Source: Faecalibacterium sp. CAG:74
GTDB taxonomy: Bacteria; Bacillota; Clostridia; Christensenellales; Aristaeellaceae
Assembly: GCA_000437595.1 (NCBI GenBank)
Contig: FR899827.1
Coordinates: 1-16,503 of the forward strand
Direction of reading: 5' to 3'
DNA length: 16,503 nt
In this document: positions 7,372-15,583 of the stretch, in pieces
Position numbering within the stretch: the stretch's first letter is position 1
Layout: every line of letters starts with the position of its first letter
Notes under the pieces: generated by a model
Seen by the model: the letters and a program-made list of their open reading frames with translations, nothing else
Database searches by the model: none
What the model was told of the DNA's origin: nothing
Translations under genes and position numbers: made by a program

Positions 7372-8484
7372 TTATTTGTTGCCTGATGTGACGGACGCAA
7401 TCGCCTGCAGATACCCCTGCATGACCGCCTCAAACTCGAATTGTGGGATATACTGGCGGCAGTTCTGCGAATAGCGCCGCTGAATTTCCTCGCTGCTCAG
7501 AATGCTGTCGATGGCTTCCGCCAGCGCGTCGGTATCCTCCGGGTCAACAATCAGCCCGTTTTCGCCCGGATGCACGGTGTCATACGCGCCGTCGGCATAC
7601 TTCGACGCGACAATCGGCGTGCCGGAACAGAGCGCTTCCAGCAGCACAAGTCCGAAGCAGTCCTCGCGGGTCGGCAGAACAAACACGCTCGCCCGGCGAT
7701 AGGCATCCGCCAGCGGCTCGCCAGACTGGAATCCCAGCCAGTGAATGTGCTGCGCAACGTGCGTTTCTTCCGCCATCGCCATCAATTTCGCCTTCTCCTC
7801 CGCCTCGCCGTCGCCGACAATCAGCAATTCAAACGGCTGATGCAGCTTCGGCAGCGCGCGCAGGAGCAAATCCAGCCCTTTCAGGGGGATAATTCTGCCC
7901 ACAAACAGCAGCGTATGCTGATTTTCGTGCTTTTCGGCATAGCGGAAGCGGGAAATATCCACCGTCAGCGGGCTAAGGAAGATTTTCCGCTCCGGCGCGC
8001 CCCAGTGCAGCAGCTTTTCCTTCGCTTTGGTGCTGCTGGCAATGCACGCATCGGCATGATGGATGATGATATGCCGCATGAGCTTCTGCACGCGCCCGAT
8101 GTTCCGATCCGAATGCAGCGTGCCGTCCGTGAGGTGGATGAACTTCCTGCCGTGGCGCTTGCACCAGAGCAATGCTTTCAGCGCGGACGGGTTGTACTCC
8201 CACGCAATCACCACATCCGGATTGATGCGCGTGATTTCCCTCGTCAGGTGCTGCGGAATATGCAGGTAGTGCACATCCCCTTCGCCCTTGCGCTTGATGA
8301 TTTTGGATTCCAGAATCGTCGATTGCAGGAGTTTGCGCTCGTCAATCACCCACTGCCGGTTGTCCTCATTGCGATTCGTGTAAATGACGAAAAACTCGTG
8401 CGTCTGCTGATGCGTCTGCATATAGTAGAACAAATCTACCCGATACGGCGCAGGGATATTCGTAATCAGAAGCACTTTACTCAT
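7372..8484 (-). CDS. GT4-like glycosyltransferase
   Basis: A GT-B fold glycosyltransferase that would transfer a sugar from a nucleotide-sugar donor to a glycan or lipid acceptor in the cytoplasm. From the ATG at 8484 it has 370 residues. The N-terminal domain starts MSKVLLITNIPAPYRVDLF. The C-terminal Glycos_transf_1 domain shows LLFVGRIIPLKGLDLLLRAL (about 193-212), LLIVGDGE, HWLGF, and the nucleotide-sugar motif REDCFGLVLLEALCSGTPIV (273-292). The usual E-x7-E is D-x7-E here, with a glutamate just before the aspartate. The start is supported by GGAGG 7 nt upstream; the longer reading frame to 8568 lacks a ribosome binding site. It lies 80 nt after manC. The donor and acceptor cannot be read from sequence; the neighbours suggest GDP-mannose or GDP-fucose. 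Confidence 0.9.
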   Translation of the reverse strand: MSKVLLITNIPAPYRVDLFYYMQTHQQTHEFFVIYTNRNEDNRQWVIDERKLLQSTILESKIIKRKGEGDVHYLHIPQHLTREITRINPDVVIAWEYNPSALKALLWCKRHGRKFIHLTDGTLHSDRNIGRVQKLMRHIIIHHADACIASSTKAKEKLLHWGAPERKIFLSPLTVDISRFRYAEKHENQHTLLFVGRIIPLKGLDLLLRALPKLHQPFELLIVGDGEAEEKAKLMAMAEETHVAQHIHWLGFQSGEPLADAYRRASVFVLPTREDCFGLVLLEALCSGTPIVASKYADGAYDTVHPGENGLIVDPEDTDALAEAIDSILSSEEIQRRYSQNCRQYIPQFEFEAVMQGYLQAIASVTSGNK

Positions 8485-8535
8485 CCGGCATCCTCCACCT
8501 CCAGTAGTTTTGGCATTGCTTCCGTTTCGAGAGAC

Positions 8536-8564
8536 AGCATATACCAATTTATGCGTCCTGTCAA
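8536..8564 (-). promoter_or_regulatory. Possible internal promoter before the glycosyltransferase
   Basis: Immediately after the manC stop there is a perfect -35 TTGACA (8559-8564), a 17-nt spacer and TATGCT (8536-8541, 4 of 6 consensus bases). It lies in the only sizeable gap inside this run of genes. It would allow the glycosyltransferase to be expressed independently of manC. Confidence 0.45.
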
Positions 8565-9875
8565 TCACAAAGTGAACTTTTTCTTGTCATGGACGCTGAT
8601 ATCCTTGCCCAGCTGCACCTCTATCATCTTCAGCTCCGTGTCTGCAATGACCGTGTGGCGCTGACCCGCTGTCATCGTTATGACATCTCCCGTCTTGACC
8701 GGACGTTCTACCCCCTCGACAATCGTTCTACCCGCGCCGGAAATCACCACCCACACCTCGTCGCGGTACTGATGACTGTGGTAATTCATGTTGTGACCGG
8801 GGTTCAGCGTCACCTTGATAGTCAGCGAGTTCATCTCCACATCCACTACGCGGAAGCTGCCCCACGACTTCTCCGCGAACATAATCTGCTGCTCGTACTT
8901 GTCCACGAATGGCTTGATATAGGAGCTCTGCTCCTTATCGGATACCAGAATTCCCTCCGCTGATGCGCTAATCACCACATCATGCAGTCCCATCGCCAGC
9001 ACCGGCACATCCAGCTCGTTGATGATATGCACACCACTGCATTTGTCGTTTAGTTCACCCTTGCCGATGATTGTTTCTTCCATGGCTTCGGTCAGGGTGT
9101 TCCATGTGCCGAGATCTTTCCACATGCCCGCAAAGCGCACAACCTGAATCTGTTTTTCATGCTCTGCAACGGCATAGTCAAAAGAAATCTTTTTGATTGC
9201 AGCGTACTTGCTGAACAAATCCTGATAGTCGATAAAGTCTATCAGCTCGTGCGCCTTGTTTATCATGTAGGACAGTTTGTAAGCGAACACGCCGCCGTTC
9301 CACAGTGCGCCGCGGGCAATATACTCCGCCGCCACATCCGCCGTCGGCTTTTCCTTGAAGGTATCCACCGACGATATATGTTCGCCGTTCTGTGGAATAA
9401 TGTAGCCGTACTTTTCGCTGGGATACGTCGGCTCAATGCCCATGAGAATGAGGTTCGCCTCGCCCTTGTCCGCCTGCGCCGATAATTCCTTGAGCGCCTC
9501 GAAGTAAGCGTCCTCCACATACGGGTCAACCGGGCAAACGACGACCGATTCCGACGGGTCAATATGCAGCACATCCACCAGATACGCCGTTGCCAGCGCA
9601 ATGGCAGGAAACGTGTCGCGGCGGCATGGCTCGATGCTCACACCGACATGCTCACCAAGCTGGTTATGGATAGCAGACACCTGCGTCTTGCTGGTCGCAA
9701 TGGTCACGGTTGCGTCAGTATCCACCTGCTTAATCTGGCTATAGACGCGCTGCAGCATCGACTCATAAGCGCCATCTTCCTTCTTGAAAATCTTGATAAA
9801 CTGCTTTGAGCGAATATCGTTGGACAGCGGCCACAAGCGCTTGCCGGAGCCGCCGGAAAGCAGGATAATGTTCAT
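8565..9875 (-). CDS. manC: Mannose-1-phosphate guanylyltransferase with C-terminal cupin
   Basis: Makes GDP-mannose from GTP and mannose-1-phosphate, the precursor for Gmd. From the ATG at 9875 it has 436 residues. The N-terminal nucleotidyltransferase domain shows the signature LLSGGSGKRLWPLS near residues 5-18, CPVDPY at 114-119, FKEKPT at 173-178 and LWNGGVF at 191-197. The C-terminal cupin (about 340-430) includes NYHSHQYRDEVWVVISGAG, which resembles the phosphomannose isomerase half of type II bifunctional enzymes; whether isomerase activity remains cannot be told. The ATG at 9875 follows GGAGGA. The in-frame ATG at 9923 would place 16 unrelated residues ahead of the canonical start and falls inside a hairpin, so it is rejected. 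It is third in the gmd-fcl-manC order. Confidence 0.94.
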   Translation of the reverse strand: MNIILLSGGSGKRLWPLSNDIRSKQFIKIFKKEDGAYESMLQRVYSQIKQVDTDATVTIATSKTQVSAIHNQLGEHVGVSIEPCRRDTFPAIALATAYLVDVLHIDPSESVVVCPVDPYVEDAYFEALKELSAQADKGEANLILMGIEPTYPSEKYGYIIPQNGEHISSVDTFKEKPTADVAAEYIARGALWNGGVFAYKLSYMINKAHELIDFIDYQDLFSKYAAIKKISFDYAVAEHEKQIQVVRFAGMWKDLGTWNTLTEAMEETIIGKGELNDKCSGVHIINELDVPVLAMGLHDVVISASAEGILVSDKEQSSYIKPFVDKYEQQIMFAEKSWGSFRVVDVEMNSLTIKVTLNPGHNMNYHSHQYRDEVWVVISGAGRTIVEGVERPVKTGDVITMTAGQRHTVIADTELKMIEVQLGKDISVHDKKKFTL

Positions 9876-9903
9876 CGTTTGTTTCTCCTCCAAAACAGAA
9901 TGA

Positions 9904-9930
9904 GGGCTGCACTTTTTTGCCATGCAGCCC
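9904..9930. other. Hairpin between fcl and manC
   Basis: Perfect 8-bp inverted repeat gggctgca (9904-9911) / tgcagccc (9923-9930) with an 11-nt loop. On the minus strand the following sequence TCATTCTGTTTTGG is only moderately T-rich, so it is at most a weak terminator. It ends about 29 nt before the manC start and may modulate expression of manC relative to fcl. Confidence 0.5.
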
Positions 9931-9949
9931 CCGTTGCTTCCTTCGCGGA

Positions 9950-9984
9950 TTAAGGTGACGCCGAGTTGTGCGGTGTTGCCTTAA
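9950..9984. repeat. Hairpin repeat, copy 2, directly after fcl
   Basis: Arms TTAAGGTGACGCCG (9950-9963) and CGGTGTTGCCTTAA (9971-9984) pair over all 14 positions on the plus strand, three of them as G-T, around the 7-nt loop agttgtg. The fcl stop codon is part of the right arm. It matches copy 1 at 16-44 in the loop and right arm. The left arms differ, but pairing is kept: a C-G pair in copy 1 is A-T here. Confidence 0.65.
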
Positions 9985-10925
9985 CGTTCAGCGCGCATGG
10001 GGTTGTTCAGAAAGTCCTCATACGCAAGGCGGATGCCGTCCTCCAGCTCTGTCCGATACGTCCAGCCGAGGTTCGTCGCCTTGGAAACATCCAGCAGCTT
10101 GCGCGGCGTACCGTTGGGCTTGGTGGGATCCCACTTGATTTCACCCTTGTAACCCACAACCTTCGCCACCAGTTCGGTCAGTTCCTTGATGGTCAGTTCC
10201 TTGCCCGTGCCGGCGTTCACCGTCTCGCTGCCGGAGTAGTTGTTCATCAGGAACACGCAAAGGTTTGCCAAATCGTCCACATACAGGAACTCGCGGAGCG
10301 GGCTGCCGTCACCCCAGCAAGTCACGCTTTCCGCGCCGTTGATTTTCGCTTCATGGAAGCGGCGAATCAGTGCCGGAAGAACGTGGCTGTGCGTCGGATG
10401 ATAGTTGTCGTTCGGGCCATAGAGGTTCGTCGGCATGACGGAGATATAATCCGTGCCATACTGCCGATTAAGGAACTCGCAGTACTTCAGACCGCTGATT
10501 TTCGCCAGCGCATACGCCTCGTTCGTCTTTTCCAGTTCGGAGGTCAGCAGGCAGCTTTCCTTCATCGGCTGGGGCGCCATCCGCGGATAGATGCAGGATG
10601 AGCCGAGAAACTCCAGTTTCTTGCAGCCATTCTGCCACGCCGCATGGATGACATTCATTTCCAGCACCATGTTATCATACATGAAATCCGCCAGCGCGTT
10701 CTGGTTCGCAACGATGCCGCCCACCTTTGCCGCGGCAAGAAATACATACGCCGGCTTTTCCTGCGCGAAGAACGCCTCGACCGCCTCCTGCCGGGTCAAA
10801 TCCAGTTCCTTGTGGGTGCGGGTGATAATATTGGTATAGCCCTGACGTTCCAATTCTCGTACGATGGCGGAACCCACCATGCCGCGATGACCTGCGACGT
10901 AAATCTTTGCATCCTTTTTCATCAT
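9981..10925 (-). CDS. fcl: GDP-L-fucose synthase
   Basis: Epimerase-reductase that turns GDP-4-keto-6-deoxymannose into GDP-L-fucose with NADPH, in the cytoplasm. The 314-aa length is normal. It is a short-chain dehydrogenase (extended NAD(P)-binding fold): GHRGMVGS at 12-19, SSCIYP at 109-114, catalytic YALAK with Y138 and K142, and NLYGPNDNYHPTHSHVLPAL as in known Fcl proteins. The ATG at 10925 has GAGGG 6 nt upstream; a second ATG follows immediately. It lies 32 nt downstream of gmd, so the two form one operon. The stop codon is embedded in a hairpin repeat shared with atpC. Confidence 0.97.
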   Translation of the reverse strand: MMKKDAKIYVAGHRGMVGSAIVRELERQGYTNIITRTHKELDLTRQEAVEAFFAQEKPAYVFLAAAKVGGIVANQNALADFMYDNMVLEMNVIHAAWQNGCKKLEFLGSSCIYPRMAPQPMKESCLLTSELEKTNEAYALAKISGLKYCEFLNRQYGTDYISVMPTNLYGPNDNYHPTHSHVLPALIRRFHEAKINGAESVTCWGDGSPLREFLYVDDLANLCVFLMNNYSGSETVNAGTGKELTIKELTELVAKVVGYKGEIKWDPTKPNGTPRKLLDVSKATNLGWTYRTELEDGIRLAYEDFLNNPMRAER

Positions 10926-10957
10926 GGCTGTCCCTCTTTCTGCTCTTCAAGCCCAAA

Positions 10958-12010
10958 TTACAGCGCCGTCCGCATCGCCTTTTCGCGTTTCGCCAACATG
11001 CGGTCGTGCTTCGCCATGATCTCCACCAGCTGCTCGTAACTGGTCTTTTGCGGATTCCAGCCCAGCATTGTCTTGGCCTTCGTCGGATCGCCCCAGAGGT
11101 TGTCTACGTCCGTCGGGCGGAACCACTGCGGATTCACGCACACCAGCATCTTGCCGGTCGCCGCGTCATAGCCCTTTTCGTCGATGCCCTTGCCTTCCCA
11201 GCGGATGCTGATGCCATTCGCTGCGAACGCCTTCTCGGTGAAATCGCGGACGGTATGCTGCACACCCGTCGCAATGACGAAATCATCCGGCTTCTCCTGC
11301 TGCATAATCAGCCACATGCACTCCACATAGTCTTTCGCATAGCCCCAGTCACGCAGAGAGTCCATATTGCCCAGCTCCAGATGATCCTGCATTCCCTCGG
11401 CAATGCGGCCCGCCGCCAAGGTAATCTTGCGCGTCACGAAATTCTCACCGCGGCGCTCGGATTCGTGATTGAACAGAATACCGTTGACCGCGAACATGCC
11501 ATACGCGTCGCGGTACTCCTTCACCATCCAGAAGCCGTACTGCTTCGCCACCGCGTAGGGGCTGTACGGATGGAACGGCGTGGTTTCGCGCTGCGGAACC
11601 TCCTCCACCTTGCCGTACAGTTCGGAGGTAGAAGCCTGATACACCTTGCAGCTTTTCGTCAGCCCGCACACGCGAACCGCTTCCAGCACGCGCAGAACAC
11701 CCAAGGCATCCACGTCGCCCGAATATTCCGGCGCGTCGAAAGACACTTGCACATGACTCTGCGCCGCCAGATTGTAGATTTCGTCGGGCTTGATTTCGCC
11801 CACCAGCCGAATCAGGCCGGAAGAATCCGACAAGTCGCCGTCATGCAGGTGAATTGCTTTCTTCTCAATCAGGTGGTCAATGCGCGCCGTGTTGGAAATG
11901 GACGCACGGCGGACAATACCATGCACCTCATAGTCTTTTTCGAGCAGGAACTCCGCCAAATAGGAACCATCCTGACCGGTGATGCCGGTAATCAGCGCCT
12001 TCTTCGCCAT
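10958..12010 (-). CDS. gmd: GDP-mannose 4,6-dehydratase
   Basis: First committed step of de novo GDP-L-fucose synthesis: GDP-mannose to GDP-4-keto-6-deoxymannose. From the ATG at 12010 it has 350 residues, close to the family length. The start MAKKALITGITGQDGSYL carries the NADP-binding glycine motif. The catalytic set is visible as STSELYG (T128, E130) and SPYAVAK (Y152, K156). FNHESERRGENFVTRKI, GNMDSLRDWGYAKDYV and WFRPTDVDNLWGDPTKAK are typical of Gmd. An in-frame ATG at 12034 would add eight residues but has no ribosome binding site; AGAGGA lies 12 nt before the chosen start, which is slightly long. It heads the gmd-fcl-manC unit. Confidence 0.96.
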   Translation of the reverse strand: MAKKALITGITGQDGSYLAEFLLEKDYEVHGIVRRASISNTARIDHLIEKKAIHLHDGDLSDSSGLIRLVGEIKPDEIYNLAAQSHVQVSFDAPEYSGDVDALGVLRVLEAVRVCGLTKSCKVYQASTSELYGKVEEVPQRETTPFHPYSPYAVAKQYGFWMVKEYRDAYGMFAVNGILFNHESERRGENFVTRKITLAAGRIAEGMQDHLELGNMDSLRDWGYAKDYVECMWLIMQQEKPDDFVIATGVQHTVRDFTEKAFAANGISIRWEGKGIDEKGYDAATGKMLVCVNPQWFRPTDVDNLWGDPTKAKTMLGWNPQKTSYEQLVEIMAKHDRMLAKREKAMRTAL

Positions 12011-12063
12011 CGTCTTGAAATTTCCTCTTTTCATCAGCTATTCTTGAAAATAGATACACTGCT

Positions 12064-12092
12064 ATTATAAAGAAGTTGCTTTCAAAAAGTAA
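12064..12092 (-). promoter_or_regulatory. Probable gmd promoter
   Basis: A perfect -10 TATAAT at 12064-12069 lies in a markedly AT-rich 124-nt gap between fucU and gmd. The -35 at 17 nt is TTACTT, a poor match, so an activator or weak basal activity is possible. No clear terminator follows fucU, so read-through from the salvage genes is also likely. A small inverted repeat CTATT/AATAG (12038-12053) lies in the leader. Confidence 0.5.
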
Positions 12093-12134
12093 GGGGGTAT
12101 AGAAACTATTGTCAGTATAATCTTGGGTTTCATA

Positions 12135-12572
12135 TCATTTGCAATGCTGCCGAATGACACCCTTTTTCAGCAGGATGTTTGCGTACTGCGCGCTTTCGCC
12201 TGTCGCGACAATGCAGTGCGCTTTTTTCGCGCGCTCGTAGTAGGCAAAGCGGTCGATTGTCTGGATTTTCGCGTCCGGCTCATAAGCCGTCAGCGTCGCG
12301 CGGTATTCGTCCCAAATCACCGGGACTGTCGGGTCACCCGGCACAACCGACATCAGCACAAAATTGCTTTCATCATATTGATCCAGCGGGAACAGCGGCA
12401 GAATCGCGCGCAGCAGTTCCGCCGCGCCGATGCCATCCGCACGAACGACGCGCTGCCCCATACTTTCTGCGGGGAAATTCGCGTCCGCCAGCACAATCTC
12501 GTCCCCATGCCCCATCTCGCACAGCACTTTCAGCAGTTCCGGCGAAATCAGTGGGGAAATACCCTTCAGCAT
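12135..12572 (-). CDS. fucU: L-fucose mutarotase
   Basis: Interconverts the alpha and beta anomers of L-fucose. The 145 residues match E. coli FucU closely in recalled sequence: MLK.ISPLISPELLKVL.EMGHGDEI, then ANFPAESMGQRVVRADG, and near the C-terminus DRFAYYERAKKA and NILLKKGV. The conserved histidine is H22. The start at 12572 has a near-perfect ribosome binding site, AAGGAGGT, which overlaps the TAA stop of the FKP gene 12 nt upstream, indicating tight translational coupling. FucU is usually found in fucose catabolic operons with fucI, fucK and fucA; none of those are here. Confidence 0.96.
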   Translation of the reverse strand: MLKGISPLISPELLKVLCEMGHGDEIVLADANFPAESMGQRVVRADGIGAAELLRAILPLFPLDQYDESNFVLMSVVPGDPTVPVIWDEYRATLTAYEPDAKIQTIDRFAYYERAKKAHCIVATGESAQYANILLKKGVIRQHCK

Positions 12573-12584
12573 AATAGTACCTCC

Positions 12585-15527
12585 TTAAACCAATGTGCAG
12601 TCCCACACGTCCACGCCGCAGTCCTGAAATGTATCATGCAGGCGCGCGTTCAGCTGCTCCCTCGTCACGCCGCGCTTGAGCAGCACCTGCAGGAATCCGC
12701 CGCCTCCCGCGCCGCAAATCATGCGTCCGTCAATCAGGTCGTCAATCGCAAGAAAAATCTGGTCTATGCAGGTGTTGGTGCTGCCCGCGTCAATCGTCTT
12801 GGAAAGCTCCCAGTGGCGATTCAGCAGCTTCGCGAAGTCATCCACATGCCCGCGCTCCAGTTCAAACGCCATCATCACGGCGATTCGCTGAATTTCCTCC
12901 AGCGCGTACAGGCTGTCCGGCGCATTGCTGATGTAGCGGCCCACCACATCGCGCAGGAGATTCCGCGCAAGGCGGCGCTGGCCGGTATAAATCAGGGTGA
13001 AACGCGCGTTCAGTTCCGCCTTGGTGTCCTCCGACAGAGCGATATGGCGGACGTTCAGCTTCTGCTGAATGCCCGCGGGCGCGGTGATGAGCTTCAGTCC
13101 CGGCGTCATGCCGCCAACCTGATCCTGCCAGCCTCCGCCGGTGGACATAATCTGCTCGACGCACATGGCGTGCTCATACAAATCGTCCTCCGTGTGCGCC
13201 ACGCCGAAATACTGGAAAAGCGCTTTGACGCACGCGCCTGCAAGAATGCTGCTCGTGCCCAGACCGCTACCCTTCGGCACGCCGTGCATCTGCGTAGAGA
13301 CGTACAGTCCGCCGATTTTCGCCGTAATATCCGTCAATTCGCCGCCCTCGCGCGGAATCACGCCGCAGGCAATCAGCGCTGCCTTGTGCAGCACAAACGG
13401 GTCGTAGGGATTGTGGCACTCCTGCAAGTCCGAAATTGCCGTGAATTCCCCGCGCGCGCCCATATCCGCGCTTTCCAGCACGACCATCGGCTTCGGCAGA
13501 CGGCGCACATGCACCTCCACGGGATACTCTCCGCCCAGCAGAATCGCGGCATTGAGCACCGTTCCGCCCTTTTCGTTGCAGTACGGCGGCGTATCGCTCC
13601 AGCCGCCGCCCCAGTTGACCCGCAGCGGCAGACGCACCGCTGCTTCTTCTTCCACTGGCTGATGATGTGCGCAAAGCCCCGTGCCGTGCGCTGCCGCGCC
13701 CGCAAGCACCATGCGCTGAATCTCCTCAAAAGCCCGCTTGATGTACGCCTCCCCTTCCTGCGAATCACCCAGTACTTTACCGAGGCAGTAGAAGATGCGC
13801 ATCCGTGTGAACACGTCTGCCGATGCCGCCTTTTCCGCAATCAGGCGGCGCTGATAGGCGCTGATGGCAGCATCTTGAAAAATTTTCTTTGCTTCCTCGA
13901 TTGTGCCGCCGCGGCGAATCACAGACAAGAAGCGCTCGACCTTCACGGCTTTGCGCAGGTGCGTCTCCCATTCCAGAATCGCCGCCGTGTCCGCGCTGTT
14001 GAACGAGCTGCACAGGCTGACGCGCTCCGCCGATGCCCACGCATCATAATTCCCCGCGCCCATTGCCAGCGCGTAGACATTCAGCGCCGCATCCACCGAT
14101 TCCGCCATAGAATCGCAGACTGGGTAGATTTTCGCCTGCCACAGCGAATGGTCATCCCCATCCCACACGTTCCCGAACGCCGCCATTGAGCCGCCCAAGA
14201 ACGTGCCTTCCTTCGGATTGTCCGCCACGCCGTAAATCCGCGTCACAAAGCGCCCGTCCGTCAACTTCAGGCTGTGCAGGACGACATTCGCCGGAATGTT
14301 CTTTCCGCTGATTGTCACATGCGAGAGCACCGTACCGCTGCCGATAATCGCGCTGCCCATCACATGACTGTCCTCCAGATAGCAATCGTCATGGATGCAG
14401 CAGCCTTCCTCCACCATCGCGTTATTCAGCGCATAATTCGCCGATGAGCAGCAGCCAGACACACACTTTTTCCAGTCCAAGAAGCTGTACGCCGACACGC
14501 CGTCTGTCATCAGCGCGCGCAGTTCGTGCGTCGTGCCGAAGTGAATGAACGACGCGGGCGCCAGCCGCAGCAGACGCATCCGATACTTCCGCAGCACCTG
14601 CCAGACAGCGGTGCGGCAGGCGTGCAGCTCCTCAGTGAACGAGCCATCCGGCTTTTCGCGGTAGAACTGCTCCAATGTCGAACGGCTTGCCAGCGGATAG
14701 AGGAAATCGCCATAGAAGGACAGCCGCGCGCGGTCATTCACAAAAGCCGCAAACTTTGCGGGCGTATCCACCAGCGTATACAAATCCGCCAGCAAATCCG
14801 CGCTGAACAGCACCGCGCCGGTGTCAATATCCACCTTGCCCTGCGCATTGACCGCCCCTCGGCTCGTCAGTGTCTCCACCGTCTGTTTATGCAGGAACTC
14901 GCCAACGTTACCCTGTTCATCCATCTGGAACACGCCATGGTTCTTGCCCGTTTCCACGTCCTCTTTGAAGGAAATCGCCGCCGCGCCGGATGCGGGCGCA
15001 TCAATCTGCAGCGGATTGAATAGCAGCAGCACATCTCCCGACAGCACAAGCATCCCGTCCCGAATCCGCGATGGCACGCCGCTCATGCCAATGATGAACT
15101 CGTCAAACAGCGTCGAGCGCCTGCCGTTGGGCAGCTCACGCGGGACAGGCGAAAACAGCTTGCCGCACGCGCTGTACTGCGGCACGCGCTTGCTGTCCCC
15201 GCCTGAATGGATGCACAGAATGCGCTTGCCCGCAAATGTGCCTTCCTGCATGCAGACATAACGAAGCGCATTGAGCGTCGCGCCGCCGCTGCCCACGCGC
15301 AGCCCGTCCGGGTCAGGCAGAACGGCATAGTGCGTCCGCTCAGGCAGGAGGTTTTTCGCCCGGCGAATGGCAATCTGCTGGCGATACGCATTCGCCTGCG
15401 CCTCATTGGACGCGGTGAGTATGATATAATCCCAGACCGGGAAATCAGCCCTGTGCAGCGAGCGGCGGTAGTCCTCCCACGCGTCGAGATACGACTGACG
15501 CAGGAACAACGAATACGAATTGCCCAT
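12585..15527 (-). CDS. fkp: Bifunctional fucokinase / fucose-1-phosphate guanylyltransferase
   Basis: Salvages free L-fucose in two steps: ATP-dependent phosphorylation at C1, then transfer of GMP from GTP to give GDP-L-fucose. The 980 residues are close to the length of Bacteroides Fkp (about 950). The N-terminal pyrophosphorylase half shows LRVGSGGATLNALRYV (76-91) and IHSGGDSKRVPQYSACGKLF (106-125), then NHGVF (196-200). A middle region (about 370-420) looks like a left-handed beta-helix. The C-terminal GHMP kinase half shows VNWGGGWSDTPP (637-648), PKGSGLGTSSILAG (751-764), STGGGWQDQVGGMTPG (795-810) and ICGAGGGGF (937-945). AAGGAG lies 5 nt before the ATG. Both halves keep their core motifs, so both activities are expected. 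It has its own promoter. Confidence 0.96.
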   Translation of the reverse strand: MGNSYSLFLRQSYLDAWEDYRRSLHRADFPVWDYIILTASNEAQANAYRQQIAIRRAKNLLPERTHYAVLPDPDGLRVGSGGATLNALRYVCMQEGTFAGKRILCIHSGGDSKRVPQYSACGKLFSPVPRELPNGRRSTLFDEFIIGMSGVPSRIRDGMLVLSGDVLLLFNPLQIDAPASGAAAISFKEDVETGKNHGVFQMDEQGNVGEFLHKQTVETLTSRGAVNAQGKVDIDTGAVLFSADLLADLYTLVDTPAKFAAFVNDRARLSFYGDFLYPLASRSTLEQFYREKPDGSFTEELHACRTAVWQVLRKYRMRLLRLAPASFIHFGTTHELRALMTDGVSAYSFLDWKKCVSGCCSSANYALNNAMVEEGCCIHDDCYLEDSHVMGSAIIGSGTVLSHVTISGKNIPANVVLHSLKLTDGRFVTRIYGVADNPKEGTFLGGSMAAFGNVWDGDDHSLWQAKIYPVCDSMAESVDAALNVYALAMGAGNYDAWASAERVSLCSSFNSADTAAILEWETHLRKAVKVERFLSVIRRGGTIEEAKKIFQDAAISAYQRRLIAEKAASADVFTRMRIFYCLGKVLGDSQEGEAYIKRAFEEIQRMVLAGAAAHGTGLCAHHQPVEEEAAVRLPLRVNWGGGWSDTPPYCNEKGGTVLNAAILLGGEYPVEVHVRRLPKPMVVLESADMGARGEFTAISDLQECHNPYDPFVLHKAALIACGVIPREGGELTDITAKIGGLYVSTQMHGVPKGSGLGTSSILAGACVKALFQYFGVAHTEDDLYEHAMCVEQIMSTGGGWQDQVGGMTPGLKLITAPAGIQQKLNVRHIALSEDTKAELNARFTLIYTGQRRLARNLLRDVVGRYISNAPDSLYALEEIQRIAVMMAFELERGHVDDFAKLLNRHWELSKTIDAGSTNTCIDQIFLAIDDLIDGRMICGAGGGGFLQVLLKRGVTREQLNARLHDTFQDCGVDVWDCTLV

Positions 15528-15556
15528 GGCGACTCCTTTTGCATTGCAGCAGCTTA

Positions 15557-15576
15557 GGGGGCAGGGTTGCGCCCCT
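15557..15576 (-). other. Hairpin in the fkp leader
   Basis: A 5-bp inverted repeat ggggc (15558-15562) / gcccc (15571-15575) flanked by further G and C bases. It lies at or just after the predicted transcription start (about 15577), so the transcript would begin with a stem-loop. Such 5' stem-loops can protect mRNA; this is inference. Confidence 0.4.
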
Positions 15577-15583
15577 GTAAATT

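Noticed and set aside
7263..7433. N-terminal extension of the yoaK-like protein
   Set aside because: It runs through the terminal hairpin region and the promoter of the gene; the family pattern begins after the ATG at 7262.
8485..8568. N-terminal extension of the glycosyltransferase overlapping manC
   Set aside because: No ribosome binding site and no family match; the extension covers a promoter-like sequence. The ATG at 8484 has GGAGG at 7 nt.
9876..9923. N-terminal extension of manC to an ATG at 9923
   Set aside because: The canonical ManC start (MNIILLSGGSGKRLWPLS) has its own GGAGGA site at 9875; the extension lies inside a hairpin and matches nothing.
9950..9984. Hairpin repeat as an integron attC site
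   Set aside because: The arms lack the RYYYAAC/GTTRRRY core pattern, no integrase is seen and the neighbouring genes form ordinary operons.
27..14189. Long plus-strand reading frames (27-1931, 2411-4606, 10907-12070, 12123-14189)
   Set aside because: They are antisense to well-identified genes (atpC/atpD, atpG/atpA, gmd, fucU/fkp). Their low-complexity Arg/His/Gln/Ala-rich translations are typical of shadows in GC-rich DNA, and they resemble no family.
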